The notes under the pieces were generated by a model. The model was not told the origin of the DNA, did no database searches, and saw only the letters and a list, made by a program, of their open reading frames with translations. Source: Pantoea endophytica (GTDB taxonomy: Bacteria; Pseudomonadota; Gammaproteobacteria; Enterobacterales; Enterobacteriaceae). Taken from it: DNA of 64,000 bases. This document shows, one piece after another, positions 15,315-24,894 of this stretch. How positions within the stretch are numbered: position 1 is the first letter of the stretch; each line of letters begins with the position of its first letter. The stretch lies in the NCBI RefSeq assembly GCF_002858935.1, contig NZ_PJRT01000033.1:558001-622000 (forward strand). Direction: 5' to 3'. Position numbers and translations under genes: made by a program.

Positions 15315-16712
15315 TTACTGCTTCATGCTGCCAACCATTTCTTCCGGACGCACCCACTCATCGAACTGCTCTTCGGTCAGATAGCCCAGCTTCAGCGCTG
15401 AGCCTTTCAGCGTCAGGCCTTCTTTATGGGCTTTCTTGGCAATTTCCGCCGCTTTGTCGTAGCCGATATGGGTATTCAGTGCGGTCACCAGCATCAGCGA
15501 TTCGTTCAGCAGCTGATCGATGCGCTCGCGTACCGGTTCAATGCCGATCGCGCAGTGGTGATTGAAGCTGTCCATGCCGTCGGCCAGCAGACGCACCGAT
15601 TGCAGGAAGTTGTGGATCACCATCGGACGGAATACGTTGAGCTCAAAGTTGCCGGACGCGCCGCCAATGTTCACCGCCACGTCGTTGCCCATCACCTGAC
15701 AACACAGCATGGTTAGCGCTTCGCACTGCGTGGGGTTCACTTTGCCTGGCATGATCGAGCTGCCTGGCTCATTTTCCGGGATGGCCAGTTCGCCAATGCC
15801 GCAACGCGGGCCAGAGGCCAGCCAGCGCACGTCGTTGGCAATTTTCATCAGCGAAGCCGCCAGGCCTTTCAGCGCACCGTGCGCGTGCACCAGCGCATCG
15901 CAGGTCGCCAGCGCCTCGAACTTGTTCGGCGCGGTGACAAACGGCTGTTTGGTCAAATCGGCCAGCGCTTTAGCGACGCGAACCGCGTATTCCGGATGGG
16001 TATTCAGGCCGGTCCCGACCGCGGTGCCGCCCAGCGCCAGCTCCGCTACGTGCGGAATACTGTTCTCAATGTGTTTGAGATTGTGCTCAAGCATCGCTAC
16101 CCAGCCGGAGATCTCCTGACCGAGCGTCAGCGGTGTCGCATCCTGCAAGTGGGTACGACCAATCTTGACGATATCTTTGAAGGCGTCGGATTTTTCACTC
16201 AGCGTCTTTTTCAACACGTGAATCTGCGGAATCAGCTGCTCCCGCACGGCGATGACCGCGGCCACGTGCATGGCGGTGGGGAACACATCGTTGGAGCTTT
16301 GGCTTTTATTCACGTCGTCATTTGGGTGCACCAGACGCGACATGCCACGCTCGCCGCCAAGAATTTCACTGGCGCGGTTGGCCAGCACTTCATTCATGTT
16401 CATGTTGGTCTGGGTGCCGGAGCCGGTCTGCCAAATTGCCAGCGGAAACTCCTCGCTGTGCTTATCGGCCAGCACCTCGTCGGCGGCCTTAAGAATCGCC
16501 TGAGCGCGGTCGGCCGGAAGCAAGCCGAGATCCTGGTTCACCTGCGCCGCCGCGCGCTTGGTCAGCGCCAGCGCATGCACCAATGCCACGGGCATTTTCT
16601 CGGTTGAGATTTTGAAATGTTCCAGCGAACGCTGGGTTTGTGCGCCCCACAACTTATCTGCCGGTACTTCGATCGGTCCCATTGAGTCTTTTTCAATGCG
16701 ATTGGCTGCCAT
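15315..16712 (-). CDS. fumC: class II fumarate hydratase
   Basis: The 465-residue protein is the iron-independent, homotetrameric fumarase that interconverts fumarate and malate in the TCA cycle. The superfamily signature GSSIMPGKVN is at residues 317-326, and the conserved HPNDDVNKSQSSND and GRTHLQDATPL segments form the other active-site parts. GGAG lies 8 nt before the ATG. In E. coli fumC is downstream of fumA; no class I fumarase gene is present here, and fumC has its own upstream region divergent from manA. FumC in E. coli is induced by SoxS and by iron shortage; no convincing site was identified here. Confidence 0.97.
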   Translation of the reverse strand: MAANRIEKDSMGPIEVPADKLWGAQTQRSLEHFKISTEKMPVALVHALALTKRAAAQVNQDLGLLPADRAQAILKAADEVLADKHSEEFPLAIWQTGSGTQTNMNMNEVLANRASEILGGERGMSRLVHPNDDVNKSQSSNDVFPTAMHVAAVIAVREQLIPQIHVLKKTLSEKSDAFKDIVKIGRTHLQDATPLTLGQEISGWVAMLEHNLKHIENSIPHVAELALGGTAVGTGLNTHPEYAVRVAKALADLTKQPFVTAPNKFEALATCDALVHAHGALKGLAASLMKIANDVRWLASGPRCGIGELAIPENEPGSSIMPGKVNPTQCEALTMLCCQVMGNDVAVNIGGASGNFELNVFRPMVIHNFLQSVRLLADGMDSFNHHCAIGIEPVRERIDQLLNESLMLVTALNTHIGYDKAAEIAKKAHKEGLTLKGSALKLGYLTEEQFDEWVRPEEMVGSMKQ

Positions 16713-16909
16713 GACTACGTCTCCTTAGCTCAGATTTTGAGGTTTCCGCTCTAAACGCCTTCCCGCGACGCCGTTGAGCGAGCAAGATTGTCACATACAA
16801 GAATTTAACATTATGCGAGCCTATCGCCTTTATTGCACTTGTTCGTGTATTTTCTATGGCACTTTCTGCTTTAATAAGCCTATTTACTTACGGTTATTAA
16901 GGGTAAACG

Positions 16910-18085
16910 ATGCAAAAATTGAACAATTCGCTGCAAAATTACGCCTGGGGCAGCAAAACTGCGCTGACCGAACTCTATGGCATCGAAAATCCACAAGGTT
17001 TGCCGATGGCAGAACTGTGGATGGGCGCGCACCCGAAAAGCCCGTCTACCGTTGAGGTCAACGGCGAAGTGCGTTCGCTGCGTGAGATAATTGATGCCGA
17101 CAAAGTCGCCATGCTCGGCAAAGCGGTGGCTGAACGTTTCGGCGAGCTGCCGTTCCTGTTTAAAGTGCTGTGCGCCGATCAGCCGCTGTCGATTCAGGTA
17201 CATCCCAGCAAAGCCGCTGCCGAACAGGGTTTTGCGCGTGAAAATGCCGCGGGCATTCCGCTGAGCGCTGCCGAACGTAACTATAAAGATGCTAATCACA
17301 AGCCCGAGCTGGTGTATGCGCTGACACCCTTCCAGGCGATGAACGGTTTTCGTGAGCTGCATGAGATTGTCTCGCTGCTCGAACCGGTGGCCGGTGCCCA
17401 TCCGCAAATCGCCCATTTCCTCGAAAACGCTAACGAAGCCAATCTGGCCAAACTGTTCGCCACGCTGCTGTCGCTGCAAGACGAGGCCAAATCGCGCGCC
17501 ATCGGCGTACTGAAATCGGCGATTAACGCGCGTGAAGGCGAGCCGTGGCAGACCATCAAATCTATCGCCATCGATTATCCGGATGACAGCGGTCTGTTTT
17601 CGCCGCTGCTGCTCAATGTCATTACCCTGCAGCCAGGCGAAGCGATGTTCCTGTTTGCCGAAACGCCGCACGCCTATCTGAAAGGCGTGGCGCTGGAAGT
17701 GATGGCGAACTCCGATAACGTGTTGCGCGCCGGTCTGACGCCGAAGTTCATCGATATCCCGGAACTGCTGGCTAACCTGAAGTTTCAGGCAAAACCGGCC
17801 GCGACGCTGCTAACGCAGCCGCAGCGCGACGGCGAAACCCTGAACTTCCCGATTCCGGTAGAGGACTTTGCCTTTGCCATTCATGGGCTTTCCGCTGCGC
17901 CGCAAACGCTGGCACAAAACAGCGCGGCTCTGCTGTTCTGCATTGAAGGTCAGGCGATAATTGAGAAGTCCGGGCAACAGCTGGTGCTGAAGCCGGGTGA
18001 ATCCTGCTTTGTGGCCGCCAATGAGTCGCCGGTCAACGCGGCAGGCACCGGACGTCTGGCGCGCGTGTTTAATACGCTCAACTGA
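16910..18085 (+). CDS. manA: mannose-6-phosphate isomerase
   Basis: The 391-residue type I phosphomannose isomerase converts mannose 6-phosphate and fructose 6-phosphate. Zinc ligands expected for the family are visible: Gln96 and His98 in LSIQVHPSKA, Glu133 in NHKPELVYAL, and the later His in FAETPHAYLKG. The N-terminus MQKLNNSLQNYAWGSKTALTELYG and the length match E. coli ManA. It feeds mannose into glycolysis and supplies mannose 6-phosphate for surface polysaccharide. It is a single-gene unit, divergent from fumC, with a terminator at 18138. Confidence 0.97.
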   Translation: MQKLNNSLQNYAWGSKTALTELYGIENPQGLPMAELWMGAHPKSPSTVEVNGEVRSLREIIDADKVAMLGKAVAERFGELPFLFKVLCADQPLSIQVHPSKAAAEQGFARENAAGIPLSAAERNYKDANHKPELVYALTPFQAMNGFRELHEIVSLLEPVAGAHPQIAHFLENANEANLAKLFATLLSLQDEAKSRAIGVLKSAINAREGEPWQTIKSIAIDYPDDSGLFSPLLLNVITLQPGEAMFLFAETPHAYLKGVALEVMANSDNVLRAGLTPKFIDIPELLANLKFQAKPAATLLTQPQRDGETLNFPIPVEDFAFAIHGLSAAPQTLAQNSAALLFCIEGQAIIEKSGQQLVLKPGESCFVAANESPVNAAGTGRLARVFNTLN

Positions 18086-18137
18086 GATCCGGCTGACGCT
18101 GTCAGCATTAACTGCTATTCTTTTAAACTATTAATTT

Positions 18138-18159
18138 AAAACGCCTGCGGGCGTTTTTC
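18138..18159 (+). terminator. manA terminator
   Basis: The stem AAAACGCC / GGCGTTTT with a TGCG loop ends in TTTTT, 52 nt after the manA stop. Confidence 0.85.
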
Positions 18160-18217
18160 TTCACCCGTCGCGCACCGATCAGAGGCGTGCGGACGCAAGG
18201 ATAAGGACGACACAGCG

Positions 18218-19717
18218 ATGAAAAAGACCCAGGTTGCCGTAGGTGTGATTGTGGCGCTCGGCGTGATTTGGACTGGTGCTGCATGGTTTACCGGTAAACA
18301 ACTGGAAAGCCATATGGATGAGATGTTGCAGAACGCCAACGCGCAGCTGAATGCTTACGCGCCGAACAGCCGTTTGACGCTGAGCTATCAGGATTATCAG
18401 CGCGGCGTGTTCAGCAGCAAAACCAAATTGGTGGTACAGGCCAGCTCGCAAACCAATGACAATCCGCTGTTGAAGCCTGGTCAAAGCATCGTGCTGAACG
18501 AGACGATCGATCACGGTCCGTTCCCGTTCGCCCAGTTGAAGAGCGGCAGCCTGATCCCAAGTATGGCGTCTGTGCATACCGAACTGGAAAACACCGATGC
18601 GGTGAAGAAACTGTTTGAACTGACCAATGGCAAATCGCTGGTCAACGCTGATACCCGCGTCGGCTACAGCGGTGCGACCAATACCGATCTCAACCTGCTG
18701 GCGGTGGATTACAACAATCCGCAGACCGGCGATCGTCTGGCCACCAATGGCGGCACGCTCAACATCAGCGCCGACAGCAAAGGTGACAAAGTCAGCCTCG
18801 ACGGCGACTTCTCCAGCATCGCGGTCACCAGCAAAAATCAGGTTGAACTGCCGGTGCTGTTTACGCTGAATGGCCTGAAGCTGAGCGGCGATACTCACCT
18901 CAGCCCGGAAGGCGTGCGCGTCGGCGATCAGTCGATCTCTCTGGATAAACTGGATGCCAGCATTAACGGCCAGGAAGGTTTGTCGCTGGAGAAGCTGAAA
19001 ACCACCTCATCCTTCGACAATAAAGAAGGCAAGATTGGTGGGCAGTTAGATGTCGATGTTGACAAAATTACCCTGCAGAAGCAGCCGTTTGGTGAAGCTA
19101 AGCTGGCGATGAAGTTTGCGCAGTTTGATGCGCAGGCGGTGAAAGCCTTCTCCGATACTTACAACGCGCAGATGCAGGATCTGCTTAACCAGCCGGGCGT
19201 GGCGGAAGATCCGATTCGCTATCAGGCCAGCGTGCAAACCATTCTGCGTAATAACCTGCCAACGCTGTTGAAAGGCTCGCCAACGCTGAGCATCGCGCCG
19301 CTGAGCTGGAAAAATGATAAAGGTGAAAGCACCTTTAACCTGAACGTGGGCTTTAACGATCCGGCCACCGTGAGCGGCGAGGCGCAGAGTTTGGGTGCCG
19401 CAGTGGATCGCGTGCTGAAAACCCTCGACGGCAAGCTGGCGATCAATATGCCAATGGCGACCGAGACCATGCGTCATGTCGGTTTAGCGGAAGGTTATCA
19501 GGGCGACGATGCGCAGAAACTGGCGGATCAGCAGGTGAAAGGTTTAGCGGCAATGGGCCAGATGTTCCGCCTGACCCAGCAGCAGGATGACAACATCGTC
19601 ACCAGCCTGCAATACGGTAACGGCCAGGTCACCATGAATGGCGACAAGATGACGCTGGAGCAGTTTCTGTCACGCTATATGCTGGGCGCACCAACCAGCG
19701 AAGGTATGCCAGAGTAA
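18218..19717 (+). CDS. ydgA: YdgA-family DUF945 protein
   Basis: The 499-residue protein belongs to the DUF945 (YdgA) family of poorly characterised envelope proteins. Residues 5-24 form one N-terminal hydrophobic anchor; the rest is hydrophilic, rich in beta-type segments and Asn/Asp/Lys, and probably lies in the periplasm. The family pattern NxxLLxPGQSIVLNETIDHGPFPF is present. It follows manA as in E. coli, but a terminator separates them. No enzymatic motif was seen and no function can be assigned from sequence. The end is marked by a perfect GC palindrome shared with convergent malI. Confidence 0.9.
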   Translation: MKKTQVAVGVIVALGVIWTGAAWFTGKQLESHMDEMLQNANAQLNAYAPNSRLTLSYQDYQRGVFSSKTKLVVQASSQTNDNPLLKPGQSIVLNETIDHGPFPFAQLKSGSLIPSMASVHTELENTDAVKKLFELTNGKSLVNADTRVGYSGATNTDLNLLAVDYNNPQTGDRLATNGGTLNISADSKGDKVSLDGDFSSIAVTSKNQVELPVLFTLNGLKLSGDTHLSPEGVRVGDQSISLDKLDASINGQEGLSLEKLKTTSSFDNKEGKIGGQLDVDVDKITLQKQPFGEAKLAMKFAQFDAQAVKAFSDTYNAQMQDLLNQPGVAEDPIRYQASVQTILRNNLPTLLKGSPTLSIAPLSWKNDKGESTFNLNVGFNDPATVSGEAQSLGAAVDRVLKTLDGKLAINMPMATETMRHVGLAEGYQGDDAQKLADQQVKGLAAMGQMFRLTQQQDDNIVTSLQYGNGQVTMNGDKMTLEQFLSRYMLGAPTSEGMPE

Positions 19718-19723
19718 TTCATG

Positions 19724-19743
19724 GGGCGGCCAATTGGCCGCCC
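19724..19743. terminator. perfect palindrome between ydgA and malI
   Basis: A 20-bp perfect palindrome (GGGCGGCCAA and its complement) fills the gap between convergent ydgA and malI, directly touching the malI stop. It probably acts as a two-way terminator hairpin, although T tracts are short on both sides. Confidence 0.6.
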
Positions 19744-20772
19744 TTACACTTCGCCGCGCATTAGCTGCGGCGGCACAATCAAACTCTGAATCTCCGCTTC
19801 CGGCTGCGCCAGCCGCTGCAACATCCGCTCCGCCGCTCTTCTCCCCACATCACGCGCTTCACTACTGACAAAGGTCATGGTGGGATCGTGCAACTCCCGC
19901 TGCGGATCGTCATTAAAGCCCACCAGCGCCAGCTGCTGCGTGTAGTAGCTATCCACCGCGCCTTCACCAAAGGTTCGCCCACAGCGTAACGCGCCAAAAT
20001 AGCAGCCGAGCGCGGTGCTGCCGTTATGCGCCAGAATCGCGGTGATGCCGGGATGTTGACGCAACAACTGCAGCGTTAACGCGGACACGCTTTGCTGGCG
20101 ATCGTCGCACTCGATAATCCAGTCGGACCGGAACGATAGGCCATATTGCAGCAAAGTGGCGCAATAGCCGCCAATCCGCTCGGCGCGCGTCAGTGACGAT
20201 CCCAAACCGCCCATCCAGGCGATGCGCTGATGTCCCTGCCGAATCAGATACTCCGTCGCCATGCGCGCCGCCTGGCTGTTATCGGGCCGCAGTGAGTCGA
20301 CATTGTCGAGGCTGCTGGCGCGCGAAGCGCAAACCAACGCGATGTTTTGCTCCTGCGCCTGCGGCACCAGCGTTTCTGCTTGCGCCGCCGCGCCGCCGAG
20401 CACAATGCCTTCCGCGCCCTGCGCCACCAGCGTGTCAAAACAGCGTTTAAGGTGTTGTCCGTGCTGACCGCTTTGTGTCAGCACCAGCACTTTGCCCTGC
20501 TGCTCCAGCACTTCACTGAGTCCGGCCGTCATCGCGGCATAAAAGGGCTGGCTGAGATCGCGCACGATCAGGCCGATCACGCCGCTTTCGCCGCCGCGCA
20601 AAATCGAGGCTGAGCGATTACGCACGTAGCCAAGCTGCTCAATCGCCTGATTAACGCGTGTGGCCGTAGCGGGCGAGATGCGCCCTTTGCCGGAGAGCAC
20701 CAACGACACGGTAGAGACCGACACCCCGGCGACCAACGCCACATCATGAATAGTGGTTTTCTGCTGGGACAT
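19744..20772 (-). CDS. malI: LacI-family repressor MalI
   Basis: The 342-residue protein has an N-terminal LacI helix-turn-helix (TTIHDVALVAGVSVSTVSLVLSGKGRISPATATRVNQAIEQLGY) and a periplasmic-binding-protein-like effector domain. In E. coli MalI represses malXY and its own gene. Two sites resembling the known MalI operator lie in the intergenic region with malX, one near each gene, which supports orthology. The effector is not known with certainty even in E. coli. The start is the ATG 20 nt into the divergent region. Confidence 0.93.
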   Translation of the reverse strand: MSQQKTTIHDVALVAGVSVSTVSLVLSGKGRISPATATRVNQAIEQLGYVRNRSASILRGGESGVIGLIVRDLSQPFYAAMTAGLSEVLEQQGKVLVLTQSGQHGQHLKRCFDTLVAQGAEGIVLGGAAAQAETLVPQAQEQNIALVCASRASSLDNVDSLRPDNSQAARMATEYLIRQGHQRIAWMGGLGSSLTRAERIGGYCATLLQYGLSFRSDWIIECDDRQQSVSALTLQLLRQHPGITAILAHNGSTALGCYFGALRCGRTFGEGAVDSYYTQQLALVGFNDDPQRELHDPTMTFVSSEARDVGRRAAERMLQRLAQPEAEIQSLIVPPQLMRGEV

Positions 20773-20803
20773 AGTGTTCCGTTACCGACGTCCAAATCAA
20801 AGA

Positions 20804-20819
20804 GATAAAACGTTACACT
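20804..20819. promoter_or_regulatory. MalI operator-like site near malI
   Basis: GATAAAACGTT (20804-20814) matches the left and central part of the known E. coli MalI operator GATAAAACGTTTTATC; the right end diverges. It is 32 bp before malI, suggesting autorepression. Confidence 0.65.
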
Positions 20820-20882
20820 GATTGCACCAAAAATAAAGCCTGCAATTAGTCACTCTTTGTGATTATAGCCACAAAAATAAGT

Positions 20883-20898
20883 GGTAAAACGTTTTATC
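20883..20898. promoter_or_regulatory. MalI operator near malX
   Basis: GGTAAAACGTTTTATC is one base different from the E. coli MalI operator and has a perfect TAAAACGTTTTA core. It lies 48 bp before the malX start. Confidence 0.85.
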
Positions 20899-20946
20899 AT
20901 CCTTGACCACATTGAAGCCTTTCACTTTTTATTGCCAGGAGAATCT

Positions 20947-22533
20947 ATGCCCGCCAGCCGCCCCAAAATGTCACTTTGGGAGTTTTTCCAAAGTCTGGGT
21001 AAAACCTTTATGTTGCCCGTCGCCCTGCTCTCGTTCTGCGGCATTCTGTTAGGAATTGGCAGTTCTCTCAGCAGTCATGACGTCCTGACGCTAATTCCTC
21101 TTCTCGATCAGCCTTTCCTGCAATACCTGTTTATCTGGCTGGCGAAGATCGGCTCTTTTGCCTTTAGCTATCTGCCGGTGATGTTTGCCATTGCCATTCC
21201 GCTCGGTATGGCGCGCGAGAATAAAGGCGTCGCCGCCTTTGCCGGTTTTGTTGGCTACGCGGTACTGAACCTGAGTATCAACTTCTGGCTCAACATCAAC
21301 GGCATTCTGCCAACCACTGATGCGGCGGTGCTGAAAGCCAATAACGTACAAAACATCCTCGGCATTCAGTCCATCGACACCGGTATTCTCGGCGCGGTGA
21401 TCGTCGGTATCGTGGTGTTCTGGTTACATGAGCGCTTCCACAACATTCGCCTGCCAGATGCGCTGGCGTTTTTCGGTGGGACGCGCTTTGTGCCGATCGT
21501 TACGGCGATGGCGATGGGCGTGCTGGGCCTGGTGGTTCCGCTGATTTGGCCATTCTTTGCACGCGCGATTACCGGCCTCGGCTGGGTGATTAACAGCGCC
21601 GGTGAATTTGGTCCGATGATCTTCGGTACTGGCGAACGTCTGCTTTTACCTTTTGGCTTGCAACACATTCTGGTGGCAATCATCCGCTTTACCGATGCGG
21701 GCGGCACCATGGATGTGTGCGGTAAAAGTGTTAGCGGTGCGTTAACTATCTTCCAGGCGCAATTGGCCTGTGCGGATACCCACGGCTTCGCCGAGAGCGC
21801 CACGCGCTTCCTGTCGCAGGGTAAAATGCCGGCCTTCCTCGGGGGTTTGCCGGGTGCGGCCTTGGCGATGTATCACTGCGCCCGTCCGGAAAACCGTCAT
21901 AAAATTAAAGGCCTGCTGATTTCCGGCGTGGTGGCTTGCGTGGTGGGCGGTACCACTGAACCGCTGGAGTTCCTGTTCCTGTTCGTCGCGCCGGTGCTGT
22001 ATTTGATCCACGCGCTGTTGACCGGCTTGGGCTTCACCGTAATGGCGATGCTGGGCGTGACTATCGGTAATACCGACGGCAACGTGATCGACTTCTTCGT
22101 CTTCGGCGTGCTGCACGGCCTCTCCACCAAATGGTATTGGGTGCCGGTGATTGCTGCGGTGTGGTTCGTGGGTTATTACGCTATCTTCCGCTTTGCTATC
22201 AGTCACTTCAACATCAAAACGCCAGGCCGCGAAGTGGAAACCAACAGCGTAGCGCAGCAGGTTAATCGCGCGGCTGTGGGTAAATCCGGCTTTAATACGC
22301 CAGCGATTCTGTCGGCGCTGGGCGGCGTGGAAAACATCGCCTCACTGGATAACTGCCTGACGCGTCTGCGCATTACCGTGGTCGACATGAGCAAGGTGGA
22401 TGATGCAACACTGAAAGCCAACGGTGCGATTGGCGTGGTGCATGTTAATGCGACCAATCTGCAAGTGGTGATGGGCCCGCAGGTGCAATCGGTCAAAGAT
22501 GAGATGGCACACTTGATGAGCGCGACGGTGTAA
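20947..22533 (+). CDS. malX: PTS glucose/maltose-type EIICB component
   Basis: The 528-residue protein joins an EIIC membrane domain (about ten helices, residues 1-400, with GGxxDVCGK and GMARENKGVAAFAGFVGYAVLN segments) to a C-terminal EIIB domain with the phosphorylated Cys in ASLDNCLTRLRITV. ATG at 20947 follows AGGAGA and gives the E. coli length; upstream codons have no ribosome site. E. coli MalX can transport glucose and maltose; the natural substrate is uncertain. It needs a separate EIIA, probably Crr. malY overlaps its stop, so the two are coupled under MalI control. Confidence 0.94.
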   Translation: MPASRPKMSLWEFFQSLGKTFMLPVALLSFCGILLGIGSSLSSHDVLTLIPLLDQPFLQYLFIWLAKIGSFAFSYLPVMFAIAIPLGMARENKGVAAFAGFVGYAVLNLSINFWLNINGILPTTDAAVLKANNVQNILGIQSIDTGILGAVIVGIVVFWLHERFHNIRLPDALAFFGGTRFVPIVTAMAMGVLGLVVPLIWPFFARAITGLGWVINSAGEFGPMIFGTGERLLLPFGLQHILVAIIRFTDAGGTMDVCGKSVSGALTIFQAQLACADTHGFAESATRFLSQGKMPAFLGGLPGAALAMYHCARPENRHKIKGLLISGVVACVVGGTTEPLEFLFLFVAPVLYLIHALLTGLGFTVMAMLGVTIGNTDGNVIDFFVFGVLHGLSTKWYWVPVIAAVWFVGYYAIFRFAISHFNIKTPGREVETNSVAQQVNRAAVGKSGFNTPAILSALGGVENIASLDNCLTRLRITVVDMSKVDDATLKANGAIGVVHVNATNLQVVMGPQVQSVKDEMAHLMSATV

Positions 22534-23711
22534 TGATGCAGGATTTCGCTTTCAATCAGGTGGTGGATCGCCACGGTAGCTGGTGTACGCAGTGGGATTT
22601 CGTGGCCGATCGTTTCGGCGTGGCGGACTTGCTGCCCTTCACTATCTCCGATATGGATTTCGCTACCGCGCCATGCATCCTCGAGGCGCTGCAACAGCGC
22701 CTCGCACACGGTGTGTTTGGCTACAGCCGCTGGCAGCATGATGATTTTCTTTCTGCCATTCAACATTGGATGCGCAGCCGTTTCGCTACCGAAGTGGCGG
22801 CAGAATCGCTGGTTTATGGCCCGTCGGTGATTTATATGGTGGCGCAGCTGTTGCGCCACTGGACGCAGCCGGATGATGAAGTGCTGATTCACACCCCCGC
22901 TTACGATGCGTTTTATAACACCATCAATGGCAATCAGCGTCGCGTGCTGGAGCTGCCGCTGCAGCGCCACGCTAACGAATGGCTGTGTGACATGACGCAG
23001 CTGGAAAGTTTGCTGGCGCGTCCGCGCTGTAAAGTGATGCTGCTGTGCAGTCCGCACAATCCTAGCGGCAAAGTGTGGCGCGAAGATGAGCTGCGCCAGA
23101 TGGCGGCGCTGTGCGAAAAGCATGGCGTTAAGGTGATTAGCGATGAAATTCATATGGACATGGTGCTGAGTGATGCGCAGCATACGCCCTGGAGCCAGGT
23201 CGCGCAGTCCGCCTGGGCGCTGTTCACCTCGGCCTCCAAGAGCTTCAACATTCCGGCGCTGACCGGCGCGTGGGGCATCATTCCTGATAAGCGCGATCGT
23301 CAGGCGTGGTTCCATGCGCTGAAGCATGAGGATGGCTTATCCTCGCCAGCGGTAATGGCGCTTGCCGCTACCATCGCCGCTTATCGCGCGGGCGCGCCGT
23401 GGCTGGATGCGCTGCGCGACCATCTACGTGGCAACATGCAGCATATCGCGCAGCGCCTGAACACGGCGTTTCCGCAGCTTAACTGGCAACCGCCCGCCGC
23501 GACTTACCTGGCGTGGATCGATCTCAATCCGCTTGGCATTGATGAACAGGCGCTGCAACAGCGTCTGATTCATCAACACAAAGTGGCGATCATGCCGGGT
23601 TCGACCTACGGCGCGGCGAGTCGCGGCTATCTGCGTCTCAACGCCGGTTGCCCGCGCAGCAAACTGGATGATGGGCTGGATCGCCTGATTGCCGGGCTAA
23701 AATCGTTCTAA
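22533..23711 (+). CDS. malY: MalY, PLP-dependent cystathionine beta-lyase
   Basis: The 392-residue protein is a fold-type I aminotransferase-like enzyme. The PLP lysine is Lys236 in TSASKSFNIPAL, and the family segments SPHNPSGKVW and SDEIHMDMV are present. E. coli MalY cleaves cystathionine to homocysteine and, separately, binds and inhibits the activator MalT; whether the second role holds here cannot be told. The ATG overlaps the malX stop (TAATG), with another ATG directly after it. Terminated by a strong hairpin at 23718. Confidence 0.95.
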   Translation: MMQDFAFNQVVDRHGSWCTQWDFVADRFGVADLLPFTISDMDFATAPCILEALQQRLAHGVFGYSRWQHDDFLSAIQHWMRSRFATEVAAESLVYGPSVIYMVAQLLRHWTQPDDEVLIHTPAYDAFYNTINGNQRRVLELPLQRHANEWLCDMTQLESLLARPRCKVMLLCSPHNPSGKVWREDELRQMAALCEKHGVKVISDEIHMDMVLSDAQHTPWSQVAQSAWALFTSASKSFNIPALTGAWGIIPDKRDRQAWFHALKHEDGLSSPAVMALAATIAAYRAGAPWLDALRDHLRGNMQHIAQRLNTAFPQLNWQPPAATYLAWIDLNPLGIDEQALQQRLIHQHKVAIMPGSTYGAASRGYLRLNAGCPRSKLDDGLDRLIAGLKSF

Positions 23712-23717
23712 AATGCC

Positions 23718-23748
23718 ACGGATGCTGATTAATTCAGCATCCGTTTTG
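23718..23748 (+). terminator. malXY terminator
   Basis: An 11-bp stem, ACGGATGCTGA / TCAGCATCCGT, with a five-base loop is followed by TTTT, shortly after the malY stop. Confidence 0.88.
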
Positions 23749-23829
23749 CTGTTTGCGCAAATCGCTGGCGCTGTTGCGCAAGATGTTTTTATAATCCTCT
23801 GCACTTTATGAAACTTAAGCGAGTGCGCC

Positions 23830-24828
23830 ATGATTGATCCAAAACTCCCCCTTACCGACATTCACCGCCACCTTGATGGCAATATCCGCGCACAAACCAT
23901 TCTCGACTTAGGTCGTCAGCATAATCTTGCGCTGCCCGCTGAAACGCTTGATGCATTGCGTCCGCATGTGCAGGTCACGGCTAATGAACCGGATCTGGTG
24001 AGTTTCCTGCAGAAACTCGACTGGGGCGTGAAAGTGCTGGGCGATCTTGATGCCTGTCGTCGTATCGCGCTGGAAAACGTCGAAGATGCGGCGCGCGCTG
24101 GCATTCACTATGCGGAACTGCGCTTCTCACCGGGCTACATGGCGATGACGCATCAACTGCCGATTGCCGGCGTGGTTGAGGCGGTGATTGATGGTGTGCG
24201 CGCCGGCATTCAGCAATACGGTGTTGATGTACGCCTGACCGGCATTATGAGCCGCACCTTTGGTGAAGAAGCTTGCCTGCGTGAGCTGGAAGCTTTGCTG
24301 GCACATCGCGAGGGCATCACCGCCGTCGATTTGGCCGGTGACGAACTCGGCTTCCCAGGCAGTGAATTCCTCAGCCACTTTAATCGTGCGCGTGACGCCG
24401 GTTTCCGCATTACCGTTCACGCCGGTGAAGCCGCAGGCCCGGAAAGCATCTGGCAAGCGATTCGCGAGCTGGGCGCGGAGCGTATTGGTCACGGCGTGAA
24501 GGCGATTGAAGACCGTGCATTGATGGATTTCCTTGCTGAGCAGCGCATTGGGATTGAGTCATGCCTCACTTCGAATATTCAGACCAGCACCGTTTCGTCG
24601 CTGAGCAGCCATCCGCTGAAAACCTTCCTGCAGCACGGCATTCTCGCCACCATTAACACCGACGACCCGGCGGTTCAGGGCGTTGAGCTGGCCCATGAGT
24701 ATGAAGTGGCGGCACCGCAAGCGGGATTGACGGCAGAAGAGATGCGTCAGGCACAGGATAATGGTGTAACCATCGCGTTCCTGAGTGATGCAGAGAAAGC
24801 CGCGCTGCGCGCGCGCGTAGCGGGATAA
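23830..24828 (+). CDS. add: adenosine deaminase
   Basis: The 332-residue enzyme deaminates adenosine and deoxyadenosine to inosine forms in purine salvage. All catalytic residues of the family are visible: zinc ligands His12 and His14 (TDIHRHLDGN), His197 and Glu200 (HAGEA), His221 (GHGVK), and Asp278-Asp279 (NTDDP). Length equals that of E. coli Add. It stands alone between the mal genes and the ydgJ gene, with a hairpin-rich repeat after its stop. Confidence 0.97.
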   Translation: MIDPKLPLTDIHRHLDGNIRAQTILDLGRQHNLALPAETLDALRPHVQVTANEPDLVSFLQKLDWGVKVLGDLDACRRIALENVEDAARAGIHYAELRFSPGYMAMTHQLPIAGVVEAVIDGVRAGIQQYGVDVRLTGIMSRTFGEEACLRELEALLAHREGITAVDLAGDELGFPGSEFLSHFNRARDAGFRITVHAGEAAGPESIWQAIRELGAERIGHGVKAIEDRALMDFLAEQRIGIESCLTSNIQTSTVSSLSSHPLKTFLQHGILATINTDDPAVQGVELAHEYEVAAPQAGLTAEEMRQAQDNGVTIAFLSDAEKAALRARVAG

Positions 24829-24854
24829 AAAAAGGTGCGCATAACGCGCACCTT
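24826..24854 (-). terminator. minus-strand terminator for ydgJ
   Basis: AAGGTGCGC / GCGCACCTT (24832-24840 and 24846-24854) is followed on the minus strand by seven T, next to the add stop. It is also the first half of the composite repeat at 24832-24883. Confidence 0.7.
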
Positions 24855-24883
24855 AGATCGTAGGGTCGCCATTCCTGGCGATC
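24832..24883. repeat. composite two-hairpin intergenic repeat
   Basis: The GGTGCGC/GCGCACC hairpin is followed by GATCGTAGGGTCGCCATTCC, itself part of a second hairpin (GGTCGCCA / TGGCGATC, 24864-24883). The same two modules occur in altered order at 51788-51845, so this is a dispersed element. The second hairpin is followed by TTTT and may end add transcription. Confidence 0.65.
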
Positions 24884-24894
24884 TTTTAACAGAA

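Noticed and set aside
22203..23327. 374-codon open frame antisense to malX/malY
   Set aside because: It lies opposite well-recognised malX and malY, is rich in His/Arg/Gln as typical of antisense frames in GC-rich genes, and shows no family features.
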